The translations under genes were made by a program, and so were the position numbers. From positions 1 to 64,000 of the IMG/VR virus record IMGVR_UViG_3300043427_001585: a stretch of 64,000 nucleotides of DNA. One strand, written 5' to 3'. The notes under the pieces were generated by a model that worked only from the letters and a program-made list of their open reading frames with translations, did not search any database and was not told where the DNA came from. Shown in pieces: positions 8,113 through 16,744 of the stretch (positions are counted from its first letter, which is position 1; each line of letters starts with the position of its first letter). Source of the DNA: a virus.

Positions 8113-8931
8113 ATGAAAAAACTCATCAATGAATGTATCATAGTAGCCAAGAGAGTTGGTGATACTCTTGTTATGGCGAAGAACCGAGATAGGGCTTATA
8201 AGCCCGAACTTGAAGTGGTTCACGAAATTATTGATGGAGTTGAAGTAGCATATCTACGAGATACTATTACGGATTGGTCCGAAGGTATGAACGAGTATGG
8301 TATTGGTATTCTCAATACAGCCCTTATGGTTGGATACGATGAGAACGAAAAGAAGATTGTGAAGAAGGGTGGTAAACCCTCAAAAGATGGTGCAAGAATT
8401 AGACAAGCACTTTCAAAGAAAACACTTAAAGACACGCTTGTTCAAGTTGTAAGGGGTGATGGTGGTGTAAAGGGTCACACTATGATTGGAACACCACAAA
8501 AGGTAGTTTCGGTTGAGATGACCTCTAAACACTCACCTAAAATTGATGTTAGAGATGTTGACTCTGAAAACTTTGTAAGAACAAACCACGGATATCATTA
8601 TGGTGATGCTGGATATACGGAAGGACCTGATTACCTTTCATCCAAAATCAGAAAGATGTCTGCTGAAAAGGTGGTAGACAAAGTTGAAGATGCTATTGAG
8701 ATTTTAAGAGGATTGAGAAAACAATTGTATAAACAAGACTCACCTCTTAATATGAGAAGAGATACACCAAAAATGTCCACTTCATCTCAATTGATGTTAA
8801 ACCTTACTGATTTAGTATTAGAATTGGATTTCTTTGAAAGTAAGGTAGAAAAGTTTCACGGAATTGTGAATAAACTTCCAGAGGGTAGAACTCCGAGGAT
8901 AAAAGTAGTTGTGAAAAAAATCAATCTATAA
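8113..8931 (+). CDS. Ntn-hydrolase-like protein (C45/NRDE type)
   Basis: A 272-aa protein with Cys8 near the N-terminus followed by two strands and AKNRDR, the arrangement of N-terminal-nucleophile hydrolases in which a short propeptide is removed to expose Cys. Further family-like signals are EGMNEYGIGILNTAL and FVRTNHG. These enzymes cleave amide bonds in penicillins, bile acids or peptides. In a virion-assembly region it might act as a maturation enzyme or on a cell-wall amide; the substrate cannot be read from sequence. The C-terminal 80 residues are helical. Confidence 0.6.
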   Translation: MKKLINECIIVAKRVGDTLVMAKNRDRAYKPELEVVHEIIDGVEVAYLRDTITDWSEGMNEYGIGILNTALMVGYDENEKKIVKKGGKPSKDGARIRQALSKKTLKDTLVQVVRGDGGVKGHTMIGTPQKVVSVEMTSKHSPKIDVRDVDSENFVRTNHGYHYGDAGYTEGPDYLSSKIRKMSAEKVVDKVEDAIEILRGLRKQLYKQDSPLNMRRDTPKMSTSSQLMLNLTDLVLELDFFESKVEKFHGIVNKLPEGRTPRIKVVVKKINL

Positions 8932-8946
8932 AACAGGAGATATGAA

Positions 8947-9087
8947 ATGGCTAAAATGAAAGCCCAAACCACAACTTCATTTCAAGAGAAGTCAAAAGTA
9001 AGTAGACCCGGCGTTCACGCTAAAACAAAAACATCGCAACTGAAATCTTCAAAAAACTACAAGAAGAAATACAGAGGACAGGGGTAA
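8947..9087 (+). CDS. Small basic phage protein, 46 aa
   Basis: A 46-aa Lys/Ser/Thr-rich protein containing VSRPGVHAKTKTSQLKSSKN and ending KKYRGQG. I recognise this string as a recurrent small protein of large marine phages, usually beside structural genes. The function is unknown; the strong basic charge suggests nucleic-acid or capsid contact. Translation begins at the second ATG after AGGAGATATGAA; the first ATG (8942) stops after five codons. Confidence 0.7.
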   Translation: MAKMKAQTTTSFQEKSKVSRPGVHAKTKTSQLKSSKNYKKKYRGQG

Positions 9088-9092
9088 ATAAG

Positions 9093-9215
9093 ATGGCAAA
9101 GTCAGCGAAAAAGAGATTGGCTCCGTCAAAGCCCAAAAGTAAAAAGACCCAAGTCAAGTTTGAAAAAAGAATGGAACACAATAATAAAGTGATTTCTAAA
9201 CTTCAATCAAAATAA
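9093..9215 (+). CDS. Small very basic protein, 40 aa
   Basis: A 40-aa protein with about one third Lys/Arg (MAKSAKKRLAPSKPKSKKTQ) beginning 5 bp after the previous stop. It could bind DNA or the inside of a capsid. There is no recognisable family. The intact start, tight spacing and shared Lys-rich character with the previous gene support it as real. Confidence 0.55.
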   Translation: MAKSAKKRLAPSKPKSKKTQVKFEKRMEHNNKVISKLQSK

Positions 9216-9232
9216 TTTTATATTTATACGAT

Positions 9233-9709
9233 ATGGCACTGATTAAAACAAAACGAGGATTAGAAAGACAAGCTCTTCAAACCATTCACAATCCACCATC
9301 CGCTACTCAACAAGTTAAAGTGAGTAGAGAGAATCAGGATGAGAAAAGAAAAATGGTTAGAGAGTTGATTCCATTTCTTGCAATGTTATACAAAAAATAC
9401 TTGAATGCTAAGATTGAAGAACAATCATTAAAAGAAGCCAATATCTTTAAACATAGAGTATCACTTGACCCATCATCATTTGATAGATTAAAATCAAATT
9501 ACAAAAAGTTAAATTCAAAGAATGTTGTAATTGATGACGCATTTAAGAGTCAGACAATTTGGGGAGTTCGTAGAGGTGAGAGAGACGCTCATTGGAAATA
9601 CGACACCGACACTTATGAATTACACTTTGATGATGTAAAAATACAACCACAAGTTCTTGGGTTGGTAAATTTCTTTAATAAAGTAAAAGATAATCACCCG
9701 TGGGCGTAA
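9233..9709 (+). CDS. Conserved-type phage protein of unknown function
   Basis: A 158-aa protein, helical and basic in the first 90 residues, ending in a mixed domain with TIWGVRRGERDAHWKYD. It overlaps the GTG start of the next gene by 10 bp. By position among small virion-type proteins it may be structural. No named family is recognised. Confidence 0.6.
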   Translation: MALIKTKRGLERQALQTIHNPPSATQQVKVSRENQDEKRKMVRELIPFLAMLYKKYLNAKIEEQSLKEANIFKHRVSLDPSSFDRLKSNYKKLNSKNVVIDDAFKSQTIWGVRRGERDAHWKYDTDTYELHFDDVKIQPQVLGLVNFFNKVKDNHPWA

Positions 9710-11751
9710 TTGTAGAAGCGTGTTGGAAGGGATACAAACAAGCCGGTCTCAAGAAAAAGGGAGACCGAATGGTTCCCAACTGCGTTCCAATTAGCGAAGA
9801 CATTAATATTCCAATTAATGTTGGTGATGTTGTCCTTGGTGGTAAATTCAAAAACAAAAGAATTGTTGTAAAGTCAATAAGTAAAAACGAAAAAGGTGAT
9901 ATCACAATCAACGGAAAACCATTACTCAAATTTAGAATGGTTCAAGAAGGTGAGGATGTTATTGGTATTTGTGAGATGGGATGTGGTCCTCGTAAAAAGG
10001 GTGAATCTGAAGCCGACTACAAAAAAAGGTGTGGTGGATATACATACGCATTTCCACTTTATATGAGTTCAAAAGAAGAACCACAAGAAGAACCCACCAC
10101 ACCTCCTTCAGATTCAGAAACCCCAGCGGAAACTCCAACTGATGGTGGTATTGAAGAAGCAAATGCAGTTACTGGTGGTAAAATACATAAATTCATTACA
10201 GGTAAAAACCTTACACTAAAAGGTAAGAAATATGCTGATATTGAATTTGAAGTGGTATCTACTGATAATAAATCCGAACTTGTTAGATTGAGAATTTTAT
10301 TCCCACTCAATCTTGCCGGTCAAGAATTGAATGTCCCATTCAAAACTATCAGAAGAGGACCATTCATCAAAACCCAAACTAAAGGGGTATTTGAAACTAT
10401 CAAAAAAGTAGATGGTAAGTATGTTGTATATCCAAAAAAGGGTGGTGATAGATTAGGAACTCACGACTCATACGAAGCAGCATTAAAACAATTACAAGCC
10501 ATTGAAGCAAGTAAAGCAAGACGCAATGAAGATTGGAGTGATAAATACAAACGCTCCATAGATTGTAATAATCCAAAAGGGTTTTCACAAAAAGCACATT
10601 GTCAAGGTAGAAAAAAAAACGAATTACAACAACTTGAAGAAGACCTTCGTAATTGGTTTGGTAAAGGTAAGACTGGTTCATCCGATGGTGGTGGTTGGGA
10701 TAGATATGGAACTGATGGTCAGAAATTAGGTAAGTGTGGTGATGGTGAAGATGGTGATGCTTACGCAGCGTGTTTATCAAAAGAGAAAGCTGCAAAACTT
10801 GGACCGGAAGGTAGAGCCGCATTCGTAAGAAGAAAAAGAGCTGACCAAAAGAAAGCAGGTGACGCTAAAAAGGGTGGTGAACAAAAGAAAGGTCAGAAAC
10901 CTACATTCTCAAGGACGGGTGCAAGTGAAGGTGTAATCAACGAAAATGTAATCGCAAATATTCTCATCAAACTAATTGTATCGGCTGGCGTTATTGTAGT
11001 TAGAGTATTTTGGAATTTGTTTGTAGATAGAGTAGTTGATGGTGCTATAAGAACCTATCACGATATCAAAGATATTGTTGCGCCTGAACCTTATATTAAA
11101 TTCTTAAAGGGTTTAGCAAAGAACGACGCATTCAACAAACAATTTATTCAATTTGCTATTGAAAATAAAAAAGGAAAAAACCTCATTGGAAATAGTTGGA
11201 TTGAAAAAGTAACAACTCTACCTGCATTCATAGAAGCATTTGATAGATTTACAAAAGATGAAGGTATTGATGGAAGTAATAAAACAAGATTACTTGCTGT
11301 TATTAAAAAGTCAATGTGGGATACATACTTACGAAATTGGAAAGGTATTTATCAAATGTTGAAAAAGAAATACCCTCAACTTGCTAATGAATTACCAGAA
11401 GGAAAGATAAACGAAATCCCAATGGCTGACCTTCAGAAGATTGACCAATTTGCAGATAAACAACTCAACCCACTTGATATAGTAATCACCGACAAACATT
11501 TCTTTGATAGATTGAACGACCCTCGTAATGGTAAAGAAATCTCACAGGCGGAACTCATTGGGTTCTTCAAAAGATTGGGTAAGAACAAAAAACAATTCTT
11601 GGATTTCCTTGACAAGTATCAAGAAATGGTTGCGGTTGATGATAGAACCAATATCAACATCCCGTTTATGAAACAGGCGAACAAAGCAATCGCTAAGACC
11701 ATTATGAGAAAAAAAGATTTCAAATCTTCTACTCCAAAGTTGGATATTTAA
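9700..11751 (+). CDS. Large mosaic phage protein carrying several marine-phage peptide motifs
   Basis: A 683-aa protein starting at GTG. In order it has: WKGYKQAGLKKKGDRMVPNC at residue 9, a Cys-containing segment with CEMGCGPRKKGE, a Pro/Glu/Thr linker (about 125-150), a beta-rich domain, a short repeat GGDRLGTHDSYEAALKQL, KYKRSIDCNNPKGFSQKAHC, then GKCGDGEDGDAYAACL with a Lys/Arg/Gly tail, a hydrophobic segment (about 420-445) and an all-helical domain to the end. These short motifs are known as separate tags in virion proteins of marine myoviruses. Here several are fused. A virion or internal-head role is inferred. Confidence 0.65.
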   Translation: MGVIVEACWKGYKQAGLKKKGDRMVPNCVPISEDINIPINVGDVVLGGKFKNKRIVVKSISKNEKGDITINGKPLLKFRMVQEGEDVIGICEMGCGPRKKGESEADYKKRCGGYTYAFPLYMSSKEEPQEEPTTPPSDSETPAETPTDGGIEEANAVTGGKIHKFITGKNLTLKGKKYADIEFEVVSTDNKSELVRLRILFPLNLAGQELNVPFKTIRRGPFIKTQTKGVFETIKKVDGKYVVYPKKGGDRLGTHDSYEAALKQLQAIEASKARRNEDWSDKYKRSIDCNNPKGFSQKAHCQGRKKNELQQLEEDLRNWFGKGKTGSSDGGGWDRYGTDGQKLGKCGDGEDGDAYAACLSKEKAAKLGPEGRAAFVRRKRADQKKAGDAKKGGEQKKGQKPTFSRTGASEGVINENVIANILIKLIVSAGVIVVRVFWNLFVDRVVDGAIRTYHDIKDIVAPEPYIKFLKGLAKNDAFNKQFIQFAIENKKGKNLIGNSWIEKVTTLPAFIEAFDRFTKDEGIDGSNKTRLLAVIKKSMWDTYLRNWKGIYQMLKKKYPQLANELPEGKINEIPMADLQKIDQFADKQLNPLDIVITDKHFFDRLNDPRNGKEISQAELIGFFKRLGKNKKQFLDFLDKYQEMVAVDDRTNINIPFMKQANKAIAKTIMRKKDFKSSTPKLDI

Positions 11752-11771
11752 AATTTATTTTGTATATTTGT

Positions 11772-12524
11772 ATGAAGCTAATATCTCTTATAGTAGAAGG
11801 AATGTACGACAAGTTAGTTGGTGAGATAAACAAAGATATCTTTAAGACCATCAAATCCGCTATGCTTAAAAGCGGAACGCAAGAATCTCCAAAGAAGTAT
11901 AAAGGTTACGCAGTTCGTAAAGAACCCGTGTTAACAATGTCTGACTTGTTTTTTTCAGAAAGACGCTCATTGTATGTTGGTGAATATAACGATAGCGTAA
12001 GTGGTGTAGATGTTGAAGTAGACCTGAAGCTTGCAATCAGCGAAGAGGGTGTAACTCCTGGCAAATTCTTTATAGATGGTTCGGCCGAAGCTGATTCTGA
12101 ATATCCTTCAATTGAAGTTCATATTGGTATTCACCCATCGGATGGTGAAACTATTTTTTCAAAGATTCAGCCAGTTCTTCGTGACTTGGTACGACACGAA
12201 GTAGAACACTTGACTCACGGAAGAAAGTCAGCGTCTGCAAAATCATCAAAGGTTTTGAGGGGTGATGAAAAAATGAGAGTTAAAATTAGACAAAATCCTG
12301 AATTATATTACAAGTATTATCTTTTACCAAAAGAGGTAGATGCAAACATTCAAGGATTATATTCAAAGGCAAAGACATTGAAGAAACCATATCAACAAGT
12401 GGTTGATGACTATTTGGATTCTTTAGTTGATGATGGTATTATTACACCCAAGAACAGAATGTTAATTTATAAAACGTGGAAGAACCGAATCACAAAAATC
12501 GGTGGTATTCCTAATTTGAAATAA
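11772..12524 (+). CDS. Putative zinc metallopeptidase (HExxH)
   Basis: About 250 aa. The motif RHEVEHLTHG (codons near 12192-12220) is a zincin HExxH site inside a helix, in a protein that also has an N-terminal helical part and a helical C-terminal third (KPYQQVVDDYLDSLVDDGI). It may process a virion or host protein. A TATATTTG box lies directly at 11763-11770, so transcription could begin inside this gene and use the ATG at 11802. Peptidase activity is predicted from the motif only. Confidence 0.55.
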   Translation: MKLISLIVEGMYDKLVGEINKDIFKTIKSAMLKSGTQESPKKYKGYAVRKEPVLTMSDLFFSERRSLYVGEYNDSVSGVDVEVDLKLAISEEGVTPGKFFIDGSAEADSEYPSIEVHIGIHPSDGETIFSKIQPVLRDLVRHEVEHLTHGRKSASAKSSKVLRGDEKMRVKIRQNPELYYKYYLLPKEVDANIQGLYSKAKTLKKPYQQVVDDYLDSLVDDGIITPKNRMLIYKTWKNRITKIGGIPNLK

Positions 12525-12528
12525 CACT

Positions 12529-13389
12529 ATGGATTTCACTAATAACCCACATTTAAAAGAGTATCTCCGTAAAAAAGAGATGGAGTTGGAAGCTAAAAAA
12601 GCTAGTCAAAAACGAATTGTTGAAGACAAAGCTCGTAAAAAGTGGTTGGAATACCAAAAACATTTAAGAAACACATTGGGTGGTGGGTACGTTCAGAGTT
12701 CACTTTCATTCATAACTGATGATTTGGTATTATATTACGATGCGAATATGCTAACTTCATATAATGGAGTTGGTTCTACAATACGAGATGTTTCTGGAAA
12801 CAATAGAAACGGAACAATTGTAGGTTCTCCTAATTGGAATTCCAATGGGTGGTTTGATTTTTCAAATGATTATATTGTTACTCCAGATTTAGACCAAGTG
12901 CTGACTATTGGGGATGAAGCTCATTCCATAGAGGTTTGGGTGTATCCGACAAATAATGGTGTAATTGCATCTTACTTGGGAACTGCTGTTGCTGACGATA
13001 ATTACCATTTTAGTGCTATTGAGTTAGTATCGGGTCAAGTGGAATTTGGATTATGGAATGGTACAGCTATCACAAGTACAGGTCCAACCGGAGCTCTTAC
13101 ATTTAATGAGTGGCATCAAATAGTATTAACATACAATGGAGATGGTTCTCCTGTTAAAGGTTATGTTGATAGTGTTTTAGTAGACCAAACCTCAAATATG
13201 AACTTTCACTCACCAATGGATGACTCCTTGCCTAGCTTTCATATTGCTTTTGGTGGTTTAGATTCTACTAGCCAAGGAGATGGAACTTATTTTGATGGTA
13301 GATTTGGTATTGCTAGAATTTATGGAAGAGCCTTAACTCAAGATGAAATAATTCAAAATTATAGAAGAAACATTAGTTATTATAGATAA
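12529..13389 (+). CDS. LamG/concanavalin-like jelly-roll protein with coiled-coil N-terminus
   Basis: A 286-aa protein. Residues 10-45 are Lys/Glu-rich and helical. Residues about 65-280 read as a LamG-like jelly roll: LVLYYDANMLTSY, VSGNNRNGTIVGS, SIEVWVYPT, NEWHQIVLTYNGDG, KGYVDSVLVDQ and FGIARIYGRALTQDEI. Such domains bind sugars on phage decoration and fibre proteins. There is no signal peptide, so a virion role is likelier than export. It overlaps the next gene by TAATG. Confidence 0.75.
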   Translation: MDFTNNPHLKEYLRKKEMELEAKKASQKRIVEDKARKKWLEYQKHLRNTLGGGYVQSSLSFITDDLVLYYDANMLTSYNGVGSTIRDVSGNNRNGTIVGSPNWNSNGWFDFSNDYIVTPDLDQVLTIGDEAHSIEVWVYPTNNGVIASYLGTAVADDNYHFSAIELVSGQVEFGLWNGTAITSTGPTGALTFNEWHQIVLTYNGDGSPVKGYVDSVLVDQTSNMNFHSPMDDSLPSFHIAFGGLDSTSQGDGTYFDGRFGIARIYGRALTQDEIIQNYRRNISYYR

Positions 13390-13958
13390 TGGGAAAAGTA
13401 TTAAGAGTATTTGATTTTGATGATACACTTGCTAAAAGTGTATCATATATCTATGTAACACATTCTGATGGTACGGAAAGTACCCTTGACCCAGGAGAAT
13501 ACGCAGTTTATGAACCAAAACCTGGTGACAAGTTTGACTTCCGTGATTTCAATAGGATGTTAAATAAACCAAAAATTATCAAGAAGAATGTGGATTTGTT
13601 ACGAAGAATGATTTCAAGTCCTGAAAAGAAAGTTACCATTCTTACCGCTCGTAAGTTAGGATTTCCTGTCAAGTATTGGTTCAAAAAGAATTTGGGTGTA
13701 GATGTATATGTTGTTGCACTTGGTGATGCTAATCCACAAGCTAAAGCTGATTGGATTGAGAAACATATTAAAAGTGGATATACTGATATTGCATTTATGG
13801 ATGATTCAATCAAAAATGTAAAAGCAGTAGCCGCTTTACAAGACAAATACCCAAATGTAAGATTAAAATCCATTCTTGCAGTTGAACACCTTTCTCATTC
13901 AGAAACCAAGGAATTGTTAGAAAATTATATTTCCGACCAATTTAAGTCATATTTATAA
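13389..13958 (+). CDS. HAD-family phosphatase
   Basis: A 189-aa protein with HAD motifs: DFDDTL near the N-terminus (nucleophile and acid Asp), LTAR in the middle and MDDS towards the end. The enzymes are Mg-dependent phosphohydrolases. Phages of this type often carry similar proteins beside structural genes; the substrate is unknown. Translation is probably coupled to the LamG gene through a shared TAATG. Confidence 0.75.
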   Translation: MGKVLRVFDFDDTLAKSVSYIYVTHSDGTESTLDPGEYAVYEPKPGDKFDFRDFNRMLNKPKIIKKNVDLLRRMISSPEKKVTILTARKLGFPVKYWFKKNLGVDVYVVALGDANPQAKADWIEKHIKSGYTDIAFMDDSIKNVKAVAALQDKYPNVRLKSILAVEHLSHSETKELLENYISDQFKSYL

Positions 13959-13984
13959 CCAGTTTATTTTAACAAGGAACCGAT

Positions 13985-14362
13985 ATGGCTGCTACATCTC
14001 AAAAAGAGGTTTTAGAAAGAATTCTTATAGAAATCGCTGCGATGAAGACCAAACTCCCAAATGGGGAGTTAAAGCGTATGGAAGAGTCTGTCCGTGACCT
14101 TCGTGATAACTACACTACTTTAAAAAATGATGTGTCTGATATTAAATACACATTGTTAAATCCCGAAGATGGGATTATTGTTCGTGTAAACAAAAACACC
14201 GAACACCGTAAAGACGCAGAAGATAGACAAGACTATTACGATAAAATTATCACCGAGTTTGAAAAGATGAAAGATTGGAAAGATGGAGTCACCAAAGCAC
14301 TTTGGATTGTATTCACATCTTTGGTTGGTATTGTGGGATACATTCTTTCGGGAGCAATGTAG
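13985..14362 (+). CDS. XhlA-like coiled-coil protein with C-terminal membrane anchor
   Basis: A 125-aa protein. An N-terminal coiled coil (RMEESVRDLRDNYTTLKNDV) leads to a C-terminal hydrophobic helix (LWIVFTSLVGIVGYILSGAM). The order coiled coil then tail anchor is that of XhlA-type proteins associated with phage lysis. The role is inferred from layout; it could also be a tail-sheath or membrane assembly factor. Confidence 0.5.
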   Translation: MAATSQKEVLERILIEIAAMKTKLPNGELKRMEESVRDLRDNYTTLKNDVSDIKYTLLNPEDGIIVRVNKNTEHRKDAEDRQDYYDKIITEFEKMKDWKDGVTKALWIVFTSLVGIVGYILSGAM

Positions 14363-14388
14363 TTTTATTAAATCTCCAAACTCTATTT

Positions 14389-14610
14389 ATGTCAGAAAAC
14401 TATGAACGAAAGGCTATGGACCAAGTGTATGAAATTATTACACAAGGTGGTGGCTCTGAAGTTTCATTAGAAATGAAAAAAACTATAATTCAAACTTTGA
14501 TTGATTATTATGATGCTTTAGAAGAATACGAAAAGTGTGGTAATCTCAAAATAAGTTTGAGTATGCTGGAGATAATGAATGGTAACGATTCAAGTCAAGA
14601 AATTAGATGA
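14389..14610 (+). CDS. Small helical protein, unknown
   Basis: A 73-aa mostly helical, acidic protein (LDYY-type pattern TLIDYYDALEEYEKCGNL). The ATG at 14389 follows TCTATTT. It overlaps the next gene by 32 bp. There is no family match. Confidence 0.5.
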   Translation: MSENYERKAMDQVYEIITQGGGSEVSLEMKKTIIQTLIDYYDALEEYEKCGNLKISLSMLEIMNGNDSSQEIR

Positions 14611-14776
14611 AGTAATAGACCCACAAGATGGTTACATTATTTATGTGTATCACGATGAAACGAAAATACAAGCAGAAATAGCTGATAAGTGGGATTCTGT
14701 AATTGATATTGTAAACAAATTTAAACAAGAACATTCACCCGAAGAAATTATCTTTTTTGATGGATTCAATGTATAA
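14579..14776 (+). CDS. Small alpha/beta protein, unknown
   Basis: A 65-aa protein with strands and one helix (DGYIIYVYHDETKIQAEIA). It overlaps both neighbours, typical of this compact region. No family is recognised. Confidence 0.5.
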   Translation: MVTIQVKKLDEVIDPQDGYIIYVYHDETKIQAEIADKWDSVIDIVNKFKQEHSPEEIIFFDGFNV

Positions 14777-14996
14777 ACTATATTTATTGAATGATAACAT
14801 CCACACATTTGGTGAGGTAAATTCTATGTTAAAAAGAACATTTGCATATCCGACTTTACAATCGGATTCAATCATAGAAATAACCGATAGAGTGGGTAGA
14901 TGTGTAATCAAAAGTAGTGATGACTTTGATGATTTAAAACGAATTGAAGAACTCCTACTCAACGAGGGTTTTAAAGTAGAAATAAAAACATTATGA
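14760..14996 (+). CDS. ClpS-like N-degron adaptor homologue
   Basis: 78 aa. YKLYLLNDNIHTFGEVNSML matches the ClpS core start (Bacteroidota ClpS: LYNDDVNTFDFV), followed by a VGRCVIKS strand and a terminal helix and strand (RIEELLLNEGFKVEI) as in ClpS. ClpS delivers proteins with destabilising N-terminal residues to Clp ATPases. The Asn-Asp pair of the binding pocket is present as NDN, but the family His before the glycine strand appears to be Asp (TDRVG). It may compete with or redirect the host adaptor. A ClpP gene occurs at 62.2 kb. Confidence 0.65.
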   Translation: MDSMYKLYLLNDNIHTFGEVNSMLKRTFAYPTLQSDSIIEITDRVGRCVIKSSDDFDDLKRIEELLLNEGFKVEIKTL

Positions 14997-15220
14997 GTAA
15001 TTTACCACAAAAGTCTGAATCTCCCGCATCACAAGGATTGGGAGATACTATCGCTAAAATCACATCAGCTACTAAATTAGATGTAGTTGCAGAACAAATT
15101 GCTAAAGCTGCTGGTGCTAAAGATTGTGGTTGTAAAGCAAGACAACAAAAACTTAATCAATTGTTTCCATATAACACAGCTGTGGAATCGGTAAGTCCAT
15201 TTCCAAGAAAGTCAAAATGA
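14993..15220 (+). CDS. Small conserved CGC-motif phage protein
   Basis: A 75-aa protein with GLGDTIAKITSATKLD and a Cys pair in KDCGCKARQQKLNQLFPY. I recognise this arrangement from small proteins of large marine phages and Bacteroidota; its function is unknown. It overlaps both neighbours by 4 bp. Confidence 0.6.
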   Translation: MSNLPQKSESPASQGLGDTIAKITSATKLDVVAEQIAKAAGAKDCGCKARQQKLNQLFPYNTAVESVSPFPRKSK

Positions 15221-16143
15221 AAGTAAAAGATTTGATTATGGAAGTTATCAACGAAGAGTTAATCGTTGAAAAACTTATTACCTATAACAATAGAGCATCA
15301 TATGGTCAAGTGGTATTCCTTGCCGGCGGTGCTGGTAGTGGTAAAGGATTTGCTATTTCAAACTTTTTGGATTCCGCAGGATTTAAAGTGAGAGATGTGG
15401 ATGAGATGAAGAAACAACTTCAGATTCTCAATCGTATGGGTAAGATTACTATTGACCAGATTATATCCAAGTATGGTAAATCCTTAACTCAAAAGGATAT
15501 TGATAACATCAGACAAATTCAAGCTGATGGATACAAACTTCAGAATATGGATTTGAAGAAACCAACGCACGTAGCAGCTCTCCACTCTTTGGTTAAAGCC
15601 GTTGGTATCAAAGACAAATCACTTGCTAATATGTTAGCAGCTCAAACCAACCCGGAAGTTCTACCTAATATTATGTTTGATATTACCGCAAAAGATATTT
15701 CAGACATTACCGAAGTGGTTCCACAACTTAAAGCAGTTGGATACAAACCAGAAAACATTCACTTGACTTGGATTCTAACCAACTATATGGTTGCAATGGA
15801 TAACAACAAGCAGAGAGCCAGAATGGTTCCGGAAGACATTTTGTTAAAAACCCACGAGGGTGCTGCAAACACAATTTGGGGTATCGTGACTCGTGCTCTA
15901 CCAAAAGGGATGAATGGTAGAGTTGATGTTGTATTAAACAATCCTGAAAACACGGTGTATATGAAAGACGCCGAGGGGAACGAAATCACAGGACCAAAGG
16001 GTGAAAAATATCCATCAGACTTTTTATCTCTACCACTTAAAAAAGCAGGTAGTGGAACTTATCCCGAAAGTTTATGGAAAGAAATCCTATTCAAGTGGGT
16101 AAAAGAAAACGCACCCAAATCAATCACCGCCAATATGGCATAA
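15217..16143 (+). CDS. P-loop kinase, zeta-toxin-like
   Basis: A 308-aa protein. Walker A GGAGSGKG at residues 37-44 after strand VVFLA, followed by a DVDEMK strand as in nucleoside, RNA or zeta-type kinases. The middle carries a LTWILTNY strand and helix. Zeta-like kinases phosphorylate small substrates such as UDP-sugars; phage versions are of unknown substrate. Similar kinases sit near structural genes of marine phages. Kinase fold is confident; the reaction is not. Confidence 0.65.
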   Translation: MKVKDLIMEVINEELIVEKLITYNNRASYGQVVFLAGGAGSGKGFAISNFLDSAGFKVRDVDEMKKQLQILNRMGKITIDQIISKYGKSLTQKDIDNIRQIQADGYKLQNMDLKKPTHVAALHSLVKAVGIKDKSLANMLAAQTNPEVLPNIMFDITAKDISDITEVVPQLKAVGYKPENIHLTWILTNYMVAMDNNKQRARMVPEDILLKTHEGAANTIWGIVTRALPKGMNGRVDVVLNNPENTVYMKDAEGNEITGPKGEKYPSDFLSLPLKKAGSGTYPESLWKEILFKWVKENAPKSITANMA

Positions 16144-16159
16144 ATTAAATTAATTAGTT

Positions 16160-16744
16160 ATGAAAATTCAATCTTTGATTATTGATAATTTTTACAATAA
16201 TGTTGATGATGTTCGTGAGTTTGCTCTATCTCAAGAATTTGGAGTAAAGGGAAATTACCCTGGTCAAAGAACTACTTCATTTGCAAATGATTCTTTAAAA
16301 GAATTTATTGGCGGTATATTAAGACCACATTCTGGTGAAATTACTGTGTGGAGTACCGATGAGTATAATGGCGCATACCAATATACAACCCAATATGAAA
16401 GGTCGTGGATTCACGCAGATATGCATAACACTTGGGCTGGTGTAGTTTATTTGACACCAAACGCACCATTAAGTGGTGGAACTGGTATTTTTAGACACAA
16501 AGAAACCGGACTTATGTATTCTCCAAAATTAGAAGATGGTTCGGTAGATAGAGAGCTCCTTGGATATATTGGAATAGATTCTCAAGACCTTACAAAGTGG
16601 GATTTAGTAGACCGACTTGCAAATGTATATAATAGAATGGTATTGTATCGTGGTGATTTATTCCATCAGTCTTTAGATTACTTTGGAACAAATAAAGAAA
16701 ACGGAAGACTATTCCAAACATTCTTTTTCTCTACTGAATATTAA
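16160..16744 (+). CDS. 2OG-Fe(II) oxygenase-like protein (DUF6445-like)
   Basis: A 194-aa protein. The pattern WIHADMHNTWAGVVYL supplies HxD, and LYRGDLFHQSLDYFG the distal His, with GRLFQTFFF after it, as in DUF6445 proteins of the 2-oxoglutarate/Fe dioxygenase fold. Such enzymes hydroxylate sugars, nucleic acids or proteins. It overlaps the sulfotransferase-like gene by 1 bp, suggesting action on the same glycan or virion substrate, which is inference. Confidence 0.6.
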   Translation: MKIQSLIIDNFYNNVDDVREFALSQEFGVKGNYPGQRTTSFANDSLKEFIGGILRPHSGEITVWSTDEYNGAYQYTTQYERSWIHADMHNTWAGVVYLTPNAPLSGGTGIFRHKETGLMYSPKLEDGSVDRELLGYIGIDSQDLTKWDLVDRLANVYNRMVLYRGDLFHQSLDYFGTNKENGRLFQTFFFSTEY

